Positions 32,901-41,905 of a stretch of DNA of 64,000 nt are shown here, piece by piece. Where the stretch lies: contig NZ_JAAOIE010000001.1 of the NCBI RefSeq assembly GCF_011326755.1, positions 770,344 through 834,343 on the forward strand. The letters are read 5' to 3'. A model generated the notes under the pieces. It was given only the letters and a program-made list of their open reading frames with translations, was not told the DNA's origin and did not search any database. The DNA is from Cochlodiniinecator piscidefendens. GTDB taxonomy: Bacteria > Pseudomonadota > Alphaproteobacteria > Rhodobacterales > Rhodobacteraceae. Position 1 is the stretch's first letter, and the number at the start of each line of letters is the position of its first letter. Made by a program: the position numbers and the translations under genes.

Positions 32901-34856
32901 TTAGCGTGACTTCCCCTTGGCAAAAGTGATGTTTTCTAACAAAGAATTCAAGCGGCTACGCTCTGCACGGTTAAGTGCAAGACCGTTGTCGCCAACGTCA
33001 TATTCAGCTTTATCCTCAGATTCGCTGCGCACAGCGCGATTTCGCGCCTCTGCCGCTTGCTGCAATCTCCAAGTTAAACCTTCATCCGCGACGCCGGTTA
33101 AATCCTGCAACGCATCTTCGACTTCTCTTTGAACGCCTTGGCCTGCTTCGAGTTTTGCGATTTCTTCTGCAACACATATGGTTGCTATTTCTATATCGCC
33201 GGGGTTGCGGACCGTGGGGGCCAAACCCACATGGCGTGCCCCAAACAGGTTTTCAAGGGCATAAGGCCCTAAATCATCAAATATAGCAGATTTAATTTCA
33301 TCTGAATCCCGCCCGACCATACGCAGAATGATATTCAACATCGCCTGATGATCCGGCGCTGTGCATTCAATCCGCTCGAGCGCCGTTTCAAATTGCCCTG
33401 TCACATCAGGATGCAAAATCAACGTGGCCAATACAACCCCTTCGCGCAACTCAAGCGCGCTAAGTCCACCGTTGACCAGCGATGAATTCTTGGTGGCGTG
33501 ATGCGCTGAGACTGCGGGGGATTTCCACCCTTTGCCACCAAATTTCTTGCCAGGTTCAAAAGGTTTGCGGCGCGGATTAAACAACTCCCATCTGAGTTGC
33601 TTGATCTCTTCGCCATAGTGGGCACGGATTGAGGGATCTTTGATTGTTTTAATTGCAGCGCGCAGTGTTTTATCAAAAGCGGCTTTGCGTTCTGGACTAT
33701 CAAAAACCTTACCTTCGGTTTCACGTTGCCATAACAATTTCACCATCGGCTGTGCCGCATCGACCAACGCTTGCATCGCGCCAGCGCCTTGCGCCCTGAG
33801 CAAATCATCGGGGTCTTTGCCCTCGGGCAAAATCACAAATCGCAAACTCTGCCCCGCCTCAAGTAACGGCAGCGCAAGATCAATTAAGCGCATAGCAGCA
33901 CGTAATCCAGCCTTATCCCCATCGAGCGCAATGATAGGCTCCGGTGCAATACGCCAAAGCAACTGAAGCTGATTTTCAGTAATCGCAGTTCCCAGCGGCG
34001 CAACGGTTGCCCCAAACCCAGCTTCGGACAATGCGATCGTATCCATGTACCCCTCAGAGACGATCAAAGGATGCCCTTTGCCGGCAGCCTCTCGAGCAGG
34101 TCCGTGGTTATAAAGGCTACGCCCCTTATCAAACAATTCGGTTTCCGGTGAATTCAGATACTTCGCACGCGCATTCGGATCCAAGGATCGCCCGCCAAGC
34201 GCAATCGCCCTGCCCCGCGCATCCCTGATTGGGAAAATAATCCGTCCACGAAACCGATCATAGGGTGCCCCACCGTTATCCGGCACAGCTGCAAGCCCAG
34301 CCCCAATGATCAAATCAGGCGCGACGCCTTTCGCGGTCAAATGCTGAAACACACCTTGGCGCTGATCCGGCGCAAACCCAATTTCCCAACGGTTCAACGC
34401 GGCCTCAGACAATCCCCGACCATCCAAATAGTCCCGTGCTCCGGCCGCATTTCCGGTTTTAAGTTGCAGCCGGTAAAACTGCACGGCCTGCTCCATCACT
34501 TCGGCCAGAAGGGTCCGTTTATCTGCCTTTTTCTGTGCCTGCGGATCGCGTGCTGGCATTGTCATCCCGGCTTCTTGTGCCAGAATTTTAATCGCCTCCA
34601 TGAAATCTACATTTTCGGTTTCGCGCACAAATGAAATCGCATCCCCTTTGGCATGGCAGCCAAAGCAGTAGTAGAACCCTTTGCGATCATCCACATGAAA
34701 AGAGGAACTTTTTTCCTGATGAAAGGGGCATTGCGCCCACATGTCGCCCTTGGCCTGATTAGATTTGCGTTGATCCCACATGACCTTACGCCCCACGACC
34801 TGAGATAGGCTCGTGCGGGTGCGCAATTCATCAAGGAAACCGGGTGGCAGACTCAT
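32901..34856 (-). CDS. dnaG: DNA primase
   Basis: 651 residues. The zinc-ribbon ligands are C43 and H46 (AQCPFHQEKS) and C64 and C67 (FYYCFGCHAKGD). The RNA-polymerase core carries RFRGRIIFPIRDARGRAIAL, and the TOPRIM fold has VSEGYMDTIAL and IIALDGDKAGLRAAMR (acidic metal ligands). The C-terminal part is a DnaB-binding helical domain. It makes RNA primers for replication. It lies 114 bases upstream of rpoD in the same direction. Confidence 0.97.
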   Translation of the reverse strand: MSLPPGFLDELRTRTSLSQVVGRKVMWDQRKSNQAKGDMWAQCPFHQEKSSSFHVDDRKGFYYCFGCHAKGDAISFVRETENVDFMEAIKILAQEAGMTMPARDPQAQKKADKRTLLAEVMEQAVQFYRLQLKTGNAAGARDYLDGRGLSEAALNRWEIGFAPDQRQGVFQHLTAKGVAPDLIIGAGLAAVPDNGGAPYDRFRGRIIFPIRDARGRAIALGGRSLDPNARAKYLNSPETELFDKGRSLYNHGPAREAAGKGHPLIVSEGYMDTIALSEAGFGATVAPLGTAITENQLQLLWRIAPEPIIALDGDKAGLRAAMRLIDLALPLLEAGQSLRFVILPEGKDPDDLLRAQGAGAMQALVDAAQPMVKLLWQRETEGKVFDSPERKAAFDKTLRAAIKTIKDPSIRAHYGEEIKQLRWELFNPRRKPFEPGKKFGGKGWKSPAVSAHHATKNSSLVNGGLSALELREGVVLATLILHPDVTGQFETALERIECTAPDHQAMLNIILRMVGRDSDEIKSAIFDDLGPYALENLFGARHVGLAPTVRNPGDIEIATICVAEEIAKLEAGQGVQREVEDALQDLTGVADEGLTWRLQQAAEARNRAVRSESEDKAEYDVGDNGLALNRAERSRLNSLLENITFAKGKSR

Positions 34857-34893
34857 AGCGCTAATATCAGGCCTTACGCCGCCAGAGTCTAGG

Positions 34894-34922
34894 GTCTGCG
34901 TCCCAACTACTGGGGCGCAGAC
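34894..34922. terminator. Strong hairpin after soxG
   Basis: GTCTGCG (34894-34900) and CGCAGAC (34916-34922) frame a further stem TCCCA/TGGGG with a short loop, 11-12 bp in all. On the plus strand it is followed by GTTTTT. On the minus strand, in which soxG is read, it lies 20 bases past the soxG stop but without a T run, so it may act as a transcript 3' end or as an antisense terminator. Confidence 0.5.
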
Positions 34923-34941
34923 GTTTTTAAATGATCACACG

Positions 34942-35490
34942 TTAAATCGACAGTGCCGCAACAGATTTCATCGCCGCGTGTAAATCATGCACTGCTGTTT
35001 TGGCAAAAGAACGCATCACCATGATGTCAAAGCAATCTGTTCCAACACAGGTTATCGATGCCATCATGTGTTGCAGCTCTGTACGAACCGTATCGCCCTC
35101 AGCAAAAACTGAGGACCGCAAATCCACCGGCACCAACCGCGCCAGAACATCCGCACTAGAAGCGCCTTGCAACCGCATTACAGCCCAAGCATCAGACTGA
35201 TCGGTAACCGCCGCAAGCTGAACCAAATCGTCTGAGACTTTGCCACCCATGACCATCGCCTGACCTTGGCCAAACCAAATAGCGCGCGCACCATCTTTAC
35301 CGACCGCATGGTTCACAGCGGGATATGCCACACCATGCGTTACCGTGAGTGATGCAGAAACCTCCACTTCCTTTTCAGCGAAAGGCGCAACAGAGGTCAA
35401 TGCGTCAGGGTGCTGTTCCGTTAGCGTGACATTGCCCGCCGACAGCGGTAACAAAGCAGCACAAGGGGATTTCGCGACAAGATTAACCAC
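34942..35490 (-). CDS. soxG: Sarcosine oxidase, gamma subunit
   Basis: 182 residues from GTG 35490; I chose this start because it overlaps the soxA stop by 8 bases and because the first codons (VVNLVAKSPCAALLPL) match SoxG N-termini. The gamma chain is a GcvT-like fold packing on alpha: GARAIWFGQGQAMVMG, SDAWAVMRLQGASSADVLAR, LVPVDLRSSVF, and the end CFDIMVMRSFAKTAVHDLHA. It has no catalytic residues of its own. Last gene of soxBDAG. Confidence 0.92.
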   Translation of the reverse strand: MVNLVAKSPCAALLPLSAGNVTLTEQHPDALTSVAPFAEKEVEVSASLTVTHGVAYPAVNHAVGKDGARAIWFGQGQAMVMGGKVSDDLVQLAAVTDQSDAWAVMRLQGASSADVLARLVPVDLRSSVFAEGDTVRTELQHMMASITCVGTDCFDIMVMRSFAKTAVHDLHAAMKSVAALSI

Positions 35491-38416
35491 GGGTTTTCTC
35501 CCCTTCTTGATCCATGAACACCGGATGACAAATTTCGCAAAGCGTTTCGACACCGCGCAATGCATCAACCATTCTGATTTTTTCGCCCATGCGGTTCGGT
35601 CCGTTTTTCACAAACCCGAGCGCAAGGTAGCTTTTCATCGTCGGTGAATAGCAAACCGAGGTGATGTACCCCTGATCATTTTCACGCGTCGCTTCTGCAC
35701 CAACATTGTAGAAATGCGCGCCTGCCATCAGTTTTTGCGACGGCGTTACAGGTTTCAACCCAACAAGCCGATCCCGGTCTTGGGCAACCTGCCCCGGACG
35801 CGCAGCAGATGTTTTACCAATGCAGTCTTTCTTGGCAGAAATCATCCGCTCCATCCCAATATCAAAAGCATTGATCCGCCCGTGAATTTCCGAGTGGGTG
35901 ATGAACCCCTTTTCAATCCGCAACACGTTCAGTGCTTCCATACCGTAGGATCCGCCGTCCAAGGCCTTGGCCTCTTCTAACAACGCAGCATAAAGCGCTT
36001 CACCGTAGCGCGATGGAATAGCAACCTCATAGGCATGTTCGCCTGAGAATGAAATTCGGAACAAACGCCCCTGAACACCACCCATCGACACATCACCGCA
36101 GGCCATAAACGGCCAGCTGTCGTTGTCGATCTCACTATCCAAAATACGGTTCAACAGAACTCTGGATTTCGGACCAGCAACAGCAAACTGCGCCCATTGC
36201 TCGGTAACGGAAATGAACTGCACATCCATATCCGGCACCAAACACTGATGCACAAATTCCAGATGCTTCATGACTTCGCCAGCGCCAGCGGTGGTCGTGG
36301 TCATCACATAGTGATTTTCCCCCAGACGCGCCGTTGTGCCGTCATCCATCACAAAACCATCTTCGCGCAACATCAGGCCGTAGCGCACGCGCCCAACCTT
36401 TAGCGTTGAGAACATGTTGGTATAAACGAAATCCAGAAACGCACCCGCATCCGGGCCTTGAACGTCGATTTTCCCCAGTGTGGACACATCGGTGATGCCA
36501 ACATGATTGCGCACCATGTTCACTTCGCGATCTGTGGATTCACGCCAAGTAAGCTCACCTTTTTCAGGATAATAAGACGGACGATACCATAGTCCAGCCT
36601 CGATCATTGGCGCACCTGCTTTGACTGTCATGTCATGTGAGGTGATAAAGCGCTGTGGCGCAAACCCTGCCCCGCGTGCGCCTGCGCCCAGTGTAGCCAT
36701 CGCAACCGGAGTAAACGGCGGACGGAATGTCGTTGTACCCGTTTCAGGAATACCCCGTCCCGTCGCATCAGCCAAAACGGCCAGTGCCCCCACGTTTGAG
36801 TTTTTACCCTGATCTGTTGCCATACCCTGCGTTGTATAACGCTTCATATGCTCAACAGATTGGTAATTCTCAGCCGCAGCTTGTTTCACATCCTTAGTGG
36901 TCACATCATTCTGAAAATCAAGCCATGCACGGCCTTTTCCAGACACCTGCCAAAGCGGTGCAATGTTATACGCCGCATCTTCGGCTTGGGGTGCGGTAAC
37001 ATCCGCCACCTTTGCATCAACTGCGGCAAGTGCTGTTTTTGCCGCCTCAAGGCCTGATTGCAACGCCCCTGCAGTGGACATAACGCCCTGCGCAGCACCC
37101 GCGACTGTCATACCCGGAATTGCCCCGTCTTTGGGCACAAATGATAACAGTTTATCATCCCAAACAGGGCGACCGTTCATGTGGCATGTCAAATGCACAG
37201 ACGGGTTCCACCCACCGGACATCGCGAGACAATCCGCCGAAATGGTCTGCATCCCCGCGTTTGTGCGCACGGTTATTTGCTTCAGGCCAAGGCGACCCTT
37301 CGTGTCAATCACTTCGGCACCGGTCAGGATAGGGAAATCCCCGCTTGGACCACTATCAGGGCGACTATCGATCAAAGCCGCAACTTCAACACCAGCAGCA
37401 GCCAGATCGCGCGCTGTGCGATGAGCATCGTCATTGTTGCCAAACACAGCAACCCGTTTGCCCGGCGCAACACCCCAGCGGTTTAGATAAGACCGCACAG
37501 CGCTCGCGGTCATAATACCCGGACGGTCATTCATCGGAAACGCAACTGGACGCTCAAGCGCACCAGCCGCCAAAACCGATTGTTTCGCCGAAATACGCCA
37601 AAACACCTCAAGCGGTGCATCGGCATGCGCGCCGCGCAAATGCCCTGACACACGTTCAACCGCACCATATGTGCCCTGATCATACGCCCCAACAATGCTT
37701 GTCCGCTTCATCAGACGCACATTGTCCATCGCAGACAGTTCCGCAATGACGTCGTCCACCCAAAGATGACCGGGCTTGCCGTCAACGTCTTCGACTTCGG
37801 ACAAAAGGCGCCCGCCAAATCGACTGTCGTCTTCCGCCAGAATAACATCAGCACCAGAACGTGCCGCTGTCAAAGCCGCCATCAAACCGGCAGGACCAGA
37901 CCCAATGACCAAGACGTCGCAAAACGCATAGGCCTTTTCGTTCATGTCCTCATCATGCAACCCAGACAAAGCCCCAAGGCCAGCGGCACGACGGATAATG
38001 GGTTCGTACAGTTTTTCCCAAAACGCCCGAGGCCACATAAAGGTTTTATAGTAAAATCCCGCGGACAAGAAATTGGAGAACATATCGTTCACCGACATCA
38101 CATCGCGTTCAAGGTTTGGCCAATTGTTCTGACTGCGCACCTCAAGACCTGAAAAGATTTCTTGGGCGGTTGCGCGCACATTCGGAGTTTGCCGCGCGCC
38201 GGAATGCAGTGTCATCAACGCATTTGGCTCTTCCGACCCAGCTGTCAGTGGCCCACGTGGACGGTGGTATTTAAAACTCCGCGCCATAAGACGCACATCG
38301 TTGGCAAGCAATGCAGAGGCGATGGTGTCGCCTTCAAACCCATTGTAGCTTTTGCCATCAAAACTAAAGCTGATCTGTTTATCGCGGTTGATCAGACCTT
38401 TTCCAGTGACGCGCAT
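35483..38416 (-). CDS. soxA: Sarcosine oxidase, alpha subunit
   Basis: 977 residues. An N-terminal 2Fe-2S-like domain without cluster cysteines (FSFDGKSYNGFEGDTIASAL) is followed by a Rossmann NAD site (DVLVIGSGPAGLMAALTAAR, about residue 168) and a second nucleotide motif (VAVFGNNDDAHRTARDLAAA). The C-terminal ~390 residues are a GcvT-type tetrahydrofolate domain (HVGITDVSTLGKIDVQGPDA, GGVQGRLFRISFSGEHAYEV). The heterotetramer oxidises sarcosine to glycine and passes the methyl as methylene to tetrahydrofolate. It starts on the soxD stop (1-base overlap) and its end overlaps soxG. Confidence 0.96.
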   Translation of the reverse strand: MRVTGKGLINRDKQISFSFDGKSYNGFEGDTIASALLANDVRLMARSFKYHRPRGPLTAGSEEPNALMTLHSGARQTPNVRATAQEIFSGLEVRSQNNWPNLERDVMSVNDMFSNFLSAGFYYKTFMWPRAFWEKLYEPIIRRAAGLGALSGLHDEDMNEKAYAFCDVLVIGSGPAGLMAALTAARSGADVILAEDDSRFGGRLLSEVEDVDGKPGHLWVDDVIAELSAMDNVRLMKRTSIVGAYDQGTYGAVERVSGHLRGAHADAPLEVFWRISAKQSVLAAGALERPVAFPMNDRPGIMTASAVRSYLNRWGVAPGKRVAVFGNNDDAHRTARDLAAAGVEVAALIDSRPDSGPSGDFPILTGAEVIDTKGRLGLKQITVRTNAGMQTISADCLAMSGGWNPSVHLTCHMNGRPVWDDKLLSFVPKDGAIPGMTVAGAAQGVMSTAGALQSGLEAAKTALAAVDAKVADVTAPQAEDAAYNIAPLWQVSGKGRAWLDFQNDVTTKDVKQAAAENYQSVEHMKRYTTQGMATDQGKNSNVGALAVLADATGRGIPETGTTTFRPPFTPVAMATLGAGARGAGFAPQRFITSHDMTVKAGAPMIEAGLWYRPSYYPEKGELTWRESTDREVNMVRNHVGITDVSTLGKIDVQGPDAGAFLDFVYTNMFSTLKVGRVRYGLMLREDGFVMDDGTTARLGENHYVMTTTTAGAGEVMKHLEFVHQCLVPDMDVQFISVTEQWAQFAVAGPKSRVLLNRILDSEIDNDSWPFMACGDVSMGGVQGRLFRISFSGEHAYEVAIPSRYGEALYAALLEEAKALDGGSYGMEALNVLRIEKGFITHSEIHGRINAFDIGMERMISAKKDCIGKTSAARPGQVAQDRDRLVGLKPVTPSQKLMAGAHFYNVGAEATRENDQGYITSVCYSPTMKSYLALGFVKNGPNRMGEKIRMVDALRGVETLCEICHPVFMDQEGEKTRG

Positions 38417-38688
38417 TATTTCGTCGCTTTCTTCACATCAGAGGCCAAAGCCGTGGAAAGGACTTCGTGGGTCACAGTGTTACGTTCAACAACAATCCAC
38501 GCTGAGCACCCCAATTCGTGCTGCCATAGATCTTTCGTCACGCCAGCTGGGTTGTCGCGTAGGTACAGATAGTCGTCCCACGCGTCGGTTCCAGCATCTG
38601 GTGCGGGCCGATTTAAGGCAATTGCATCGCCCTTATAATAAAATTCGCGTCTGTCGCGTTCCCCACACAGGGGGCAAGTGAGTCTCAT
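38416..38688 (-). CDS. soxD: Sarcosine oxidase, delta subunit
   Basis: 90 residues, the zinc-binding delta chain: MRLTCPLCGERDRREFYYKG supplies two cysteines and DLWQHELGCSAWIVVERNTV a histidine and a third cysteine. The middle LNRPAPDAGTDAWDDYLYLR is the family signature. It bridges alpha and beta. It begins 11 bases after soxB and ends at the soxA start. Confidence 0.95.
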   Translation of the reverse strand: MRLTCPLCGERDRREFYYKGDAIALNRPAPDAGTDAWDDYLYLRDNPAGVTKDLWQHELGCSAWIVVERNTVTHEVLSTALASDVKKATK

Positions 38689-38699
38689 GTCATTTTCCC

Positions 38700-39953
38700 T
38701 TAGTGTAGATTGTGTTGGCTGCCTTTGCCTTCCTCATCCAGGATATCAACCCCGGTGCGGAAACGGTCTAGGCGGAATTTCTTGGCTACGTCATGTGGGC
38801 GACCTGTGGCCAACAAATGGGCAAAACAATCACCCGATGCAGGCACAGCTTTGAACCCGCCATAGTTCCAACCACAATCCACATACAGACCATCGATGTC
38901 TGTTTTATCAATGATCGGGGAACCATCCGGGGTCATATCCATAATACCACCCCAAGACCGCAGCATCTTTGCTTTGCCAATCATTGGCATAAGCGCCATG
39001 CCCGCCTCGATCACATGTTCTGCGGTAGAAAGGTTTCCGCGGCTGGCATAGGACGCGTAGAAATCAAGATCACCGCCAAACACGAGACCACCTTTATCAG
39101 ACTGGCTGATGTAAAAGTGTCCCATACCGTAGGTGACAACATGATCTAGGCAAGGCTTCAAACCCTCAGTCACGAAGGCTTGCAAAATGTTGCTTTCGAT
39201 CGGAAGACGCATACCCGCCATCGCGGCAACCTGGCCTGAACGACCAGCCGCGACCATACCAACCTTCTTCGCTTTGATCGGACCTTTGGTGGTTTGCACA
39301 CCCGTTACAGCGCCATTTTCGATGTCAATGCCGGTAACTTCACAGTTTTGGATAATATCAACGCCGCGCTGGTCCGCCCCACGTGCATAGCCCCAAGCCA
39401 CCGCATCATGGCGCGCTGTGCCGCCTCGTTTATGGTAAAGGCCACCATAGATAGGAAACCGCGTCTGTTCAAAATCAAGGAACGGCACCTGTTCACGAAC
39501 ACCTTCGCGATCAAGCAAAATTGCGTCATCGCCTTGGCTGATCATCATGTTCCCACGGCGCGCCGCTGCATCACGTTGACCATCGGAATGGAAAAGATTG
39601 ATAATCCCACGCTGCGAATGCATCGCGTTAAAGTTCAAATCGCCTTCCATTTTCTCCCACAACTTCAGCGAGTGGCTGTAGAATTGGGAGTTTCCATCGA
39701 GAAAATAGTTAGCACGCACAATCGTTGTGTTTCGCCCAACATTACCGCCCCCGATATAACCCTTTTCCAAGACCGCAACATTGGCGTTCCCGTAAACGGC
39801 TGCAAGATGGTAGGCCGTAGACAACCCGTGTCCACCCCCACCAATAATAATGATGTCGTATTCTTTCTTAGGTTCCGGGCTACGCCAATGGGGCGTCCAG
39901 CCTTTATTTCCGGTAAGACCGTTCTTCAAAACCTGCCATGCGGAAAATCGCAT
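38700..39953 (-). CDS. soxB: Sarcosine oxidase, beta subunit
   Basis: 417 residues from ATG 39953 (MRFSAWQVLKNGLTGNKGWT), which matches family N-termini; the frame is open 18 codons further upstream. YDIIIIGGGGHGLSTAYHLA is the FAD Rossmann motif, followed by GNVGRNTTIVRANYFLDGNS. GTARHDAVAWGYARGAD contains the histidine that carries covalent FMN in this family. FGGDLDFYASYASRGNLSTA and DCGWNYGGFKAVPASGDCFA are the later FAD contacts. First gene of soxBDAG; the substrate is sarcosine, a product of glycine betaine and creatine breakdown that is common in marine roseobacters. Confidence 0.96.
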   Translation of the reverse strand: MRFSAWQVLKNGLTGNKGWTPHWRSPEPKKEYDIIIIGGGGHGLSTAYHLAAVYGNANVAVLEKGYIGGGNVGRNTTIVRANYFLDGNSQFYSHSLKLWEKMEGDLNFNAMHSQRGIINLFHSDGQRDAAARRGNMMISQGDDAILLDREGVREQVPFLDFEQTRFPIYGGLYHKRGGTARHDAVAWGYARGADQRGVDIIQNCEVTGIDIENGAVTGVQTTKGPIKAKKVGMVAAGRSGQVAAMAGMRLPIESNILQAFVTEGLKPCLDHVVTYGMGHFYISQSDKGGLVFGGDLDFYASYASRGNLSTAEHVIEAGMALMPMIGKAKMLRSWGGIMDMTPDGSPIIDKTDIDGLYVDCGWNYGGFKAVPASGDCFAHLLATGRPHDVAKKFRLDRFRTGVDILDEEGKGSQHNLH

Positions 39954-40090
39954 TTGATATCTCCCTACTGTCCGGCGAACATTGGCCGTGACCGAGTAGA
40001 TATTCAATGCCTACTGTTTATTTCCGCGTCGGTTTTCGACAAAAACATGTCATTATGCGACTATTTTTGTCGCTAAACCGAAAAGAGGAT

Positions 40091-40121
40091 CGCCCCTCCA
40101 GCCCATTTTTCTGGAAGGGCG
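40091..40121 (-). terminator. Terminator after glutamate dehydrogenase
   Basis: CGCCCCTCCAG (40091-40101) pairs with CTGGAAGGGCG (40111-40121) with one mismatch and a 9-base loop. It lies 8 bases downstream of the gdh stop at 40129 on the minus strand. The minus-strand tail is ATCCTCTTTT, moderately T-rich. Confidence 0.65.
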
Positions 40122-40128
40122 AAGAAGA

Positions 40129-41559
40129 TCAGAGACCTTTTGCGCGATAACTTGACGCAACTTTATCAATCGCAACCAGATATGCGGCAGTCCGCAGATC
40201 TGTCACATCATCACGATTGTGCCAAACGGCGCGCATAGACTGATATGCAATCCGCATTGTGTCATCCAAACCAGAGCGCACCAATTCAAGCTCGCCTGCG
40301 CCTTTAAGATATTTATCCTTAAAGCCAGGAGATAACTTCCAACCATTTCCTGTGCTTGCAGCCAATTCTTCTAGCTCATCCACAACCAATTGATGGCGTG
40401 CTTCTTCTTGACGGCGTTGCATCCGGCCAAACCGAATGTGGCTAAGGTTTTTCACCCATTCGAAATAGGAAACTGTCACACCACCAGCGTTGGCATACAT
40501 ATCTGGAATAATGACACATCCCTTTTCGCGAAGAATTTCGTCAGCCCCAGCAGTCACTGGACCGTTCGCAGCTTCGATGATCAAAGGCGCTTGAATTTGC
40601 GCAGCATTTCCAAGGTTAATAACACCTTCCAAGGCCGCCGGGATCAGAATGTCACATTCGACCTCAAGCAACGTAGACCCATCTTCGGCGTATTGCCCGT
40701 GAGGATATCCTTTGACGCCACCATGTTTGGCCAACCAAGCACGTAGCTCTTCGATATTGATACCATTCGGATCATAGATGCCACCGTCGCGTTCAATAAC
40801 GGCAACGATCTTTGAACCGTCTTCTTCAGATAGGAATTTGGCGGCATGAAAACCCACATTTCCGAGGCCCTGAACAACAACACGCTTGCCATCCAACGTG
40901 CCATCGAGGCCCGCCTTAGCAATATCTTCGGGATAACGGAAAAACTCCTGAAGCGCATATTGCACGCCGCGCCCAGTTGCCTCGACACGTCCAGCAATAC
41001 CGCCGGCGTTCAATGGTTTACCCGTCACACAAGCTTTGGAGTTAATATCCGTCGTATTCATCCGCGCGTACTGGTCAGCAATCCAAGCCATCTCGCGTTC
41101 ACCTGTGCCCATGTCTGGGGCAGGCACGTTTTGTGACGGATGAATTAAATCGCGCTTCACCAATTCATAGGCGAAACGGCGTGTAATCAATTCGAGCTCA
41201 TGCTCGTCATACTCACGTGGATCGATACAAAGGCCACCCTTTGAACCACCAAATGGTGCCTCAACCAACGCACATTTATAGGTCATCAAAGCAGCAAGCG
41301 CTTCTACTTCGTCTTGATTTACACCCATTGAGTAACGAATACCGCCCTTAACAGGTTCCATATGTTCAGAATGAACAGAGCGATATCCCGTAAAGGTTTG
41401 GATTTGGCCGCGTAGGCGCACCCCAAATCTCACGGTGTAGGTCGCGTTACACACCCGAATTTTTTCTTCTAGACCCGGGGGCAAATCCATAAGTGCAACC
41501 GCGCGGTTGAACATGATGTCAACGGACTCGCGAAAACTGGGTTCTTGAATTGGCGTCAT
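40129..41559 (-). CDS. Glutamate dehydrogenase
   Basis: 476 residues, a Glu/Leu/Phe/Val dehydrogenase of the hexameric class. EHMEPVKGGIRYSMGV and ALMTYKCALVEAPFGGSKGG contain the substrate and catalytic lysines, PAPDMGTGEREMAWIADQYA the conserved aspartate region, and VVVQGLGNVGFHAAKFLSEE is the NAD(P) Rossmann motif. It interconverts glutamate with 2-oxoglutarate and ammonia. ATG 41559 has GGAGAG upstream. Cofactor preference cannot be told from sequence by eye. Monocistronic, ending at a terminator before soxB. Confidence 0.92.
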   Translation of the reverse strand: MTPIQEPSFRESVDIMFNRAVALMDLPPGLEEKIRVCNATYTVRFGVRLRGQIQTFTGYRSVHSEHMEPVKGGIRYSMGVNQDEVEALAALMTYKCALVEAPFGGSKGGLCIDPREYDEHELELITRRFAYELVKRDLIHPSQNVPAPDMGTGEREMAWIADQYARMNTTDINSKACVTGKPLNAGGIAGRVEATGRGVQYALQEFFRYPEDIAKAGLDGTLDGKRVVVQGLGNVGFHAAKFLSEEDGSKIVAVIERDGGIYDPNGINIEELRAWLAKHGGVKGYPHGQYAEDGSTLLEVECDILIPAALEGVINLGNAAQIQAPLIIEAANGPVTAGADEILREKGCVIIPDMYANAGGVTVSYFEWVKNLSHIRFGRMQRRQEEARHQLVVDELEELAASTGNGWKLSPGFKDKYLKGAGELELVRSGLDDTMRIAYQSMRAVWHNRDDVTDLRTAAYLVAIDKVASSYRAKGL

Positions 41560-41905
41560 TTCTTAACTCTCCACTCTCCCAAAGATAGCTATGGGAATCA
41601 TTTTGCCCCACAACTCAACTGCGACAATATGACGGATTGGTAAACCTAAGCCAGTTCAATTGGAGAAAAGCTTCGATTTCGTCATTTATCGCTCAAGCCA
41701 GTCACAGGCGGTCTCGAAAAATTAATCAATTGTTGATGAAGAGCGGCTAATCTCTAATTATCGCCCCTTATTTTCATACAAATAATGCTAAATTTGCGCA
41801 TTCAAGTCACAAGTGTGCCTCATTTTCGCCATGTCCTCTTCATTAGATATGCCTTGATCTCTTGAGTCCAAATTTAAGGATTCGACATTAGGTAAGGTAA
41901 AAGTG
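41560..41905. other. Divergent promoter region of gdh and the Tad-like genes
   Basis: 346 bases without a gene; a minus-strand frame at 41788-42024 has no ribosome site and overlaps the Tad-like gene. AT-rich words around 41730-41800 (TTATCGCCCCTTATTTTCAT) could hold promoters for both directions. Individual boxes cannot be assigned with confidence. Confidence 0.5.

Noticed and set aside
35700-38572. Several long antisense frames over soxA and soxB
   Set aside because: Codon bias of the sox genes opens the opposite strand; the sense proteins are clear homologues.
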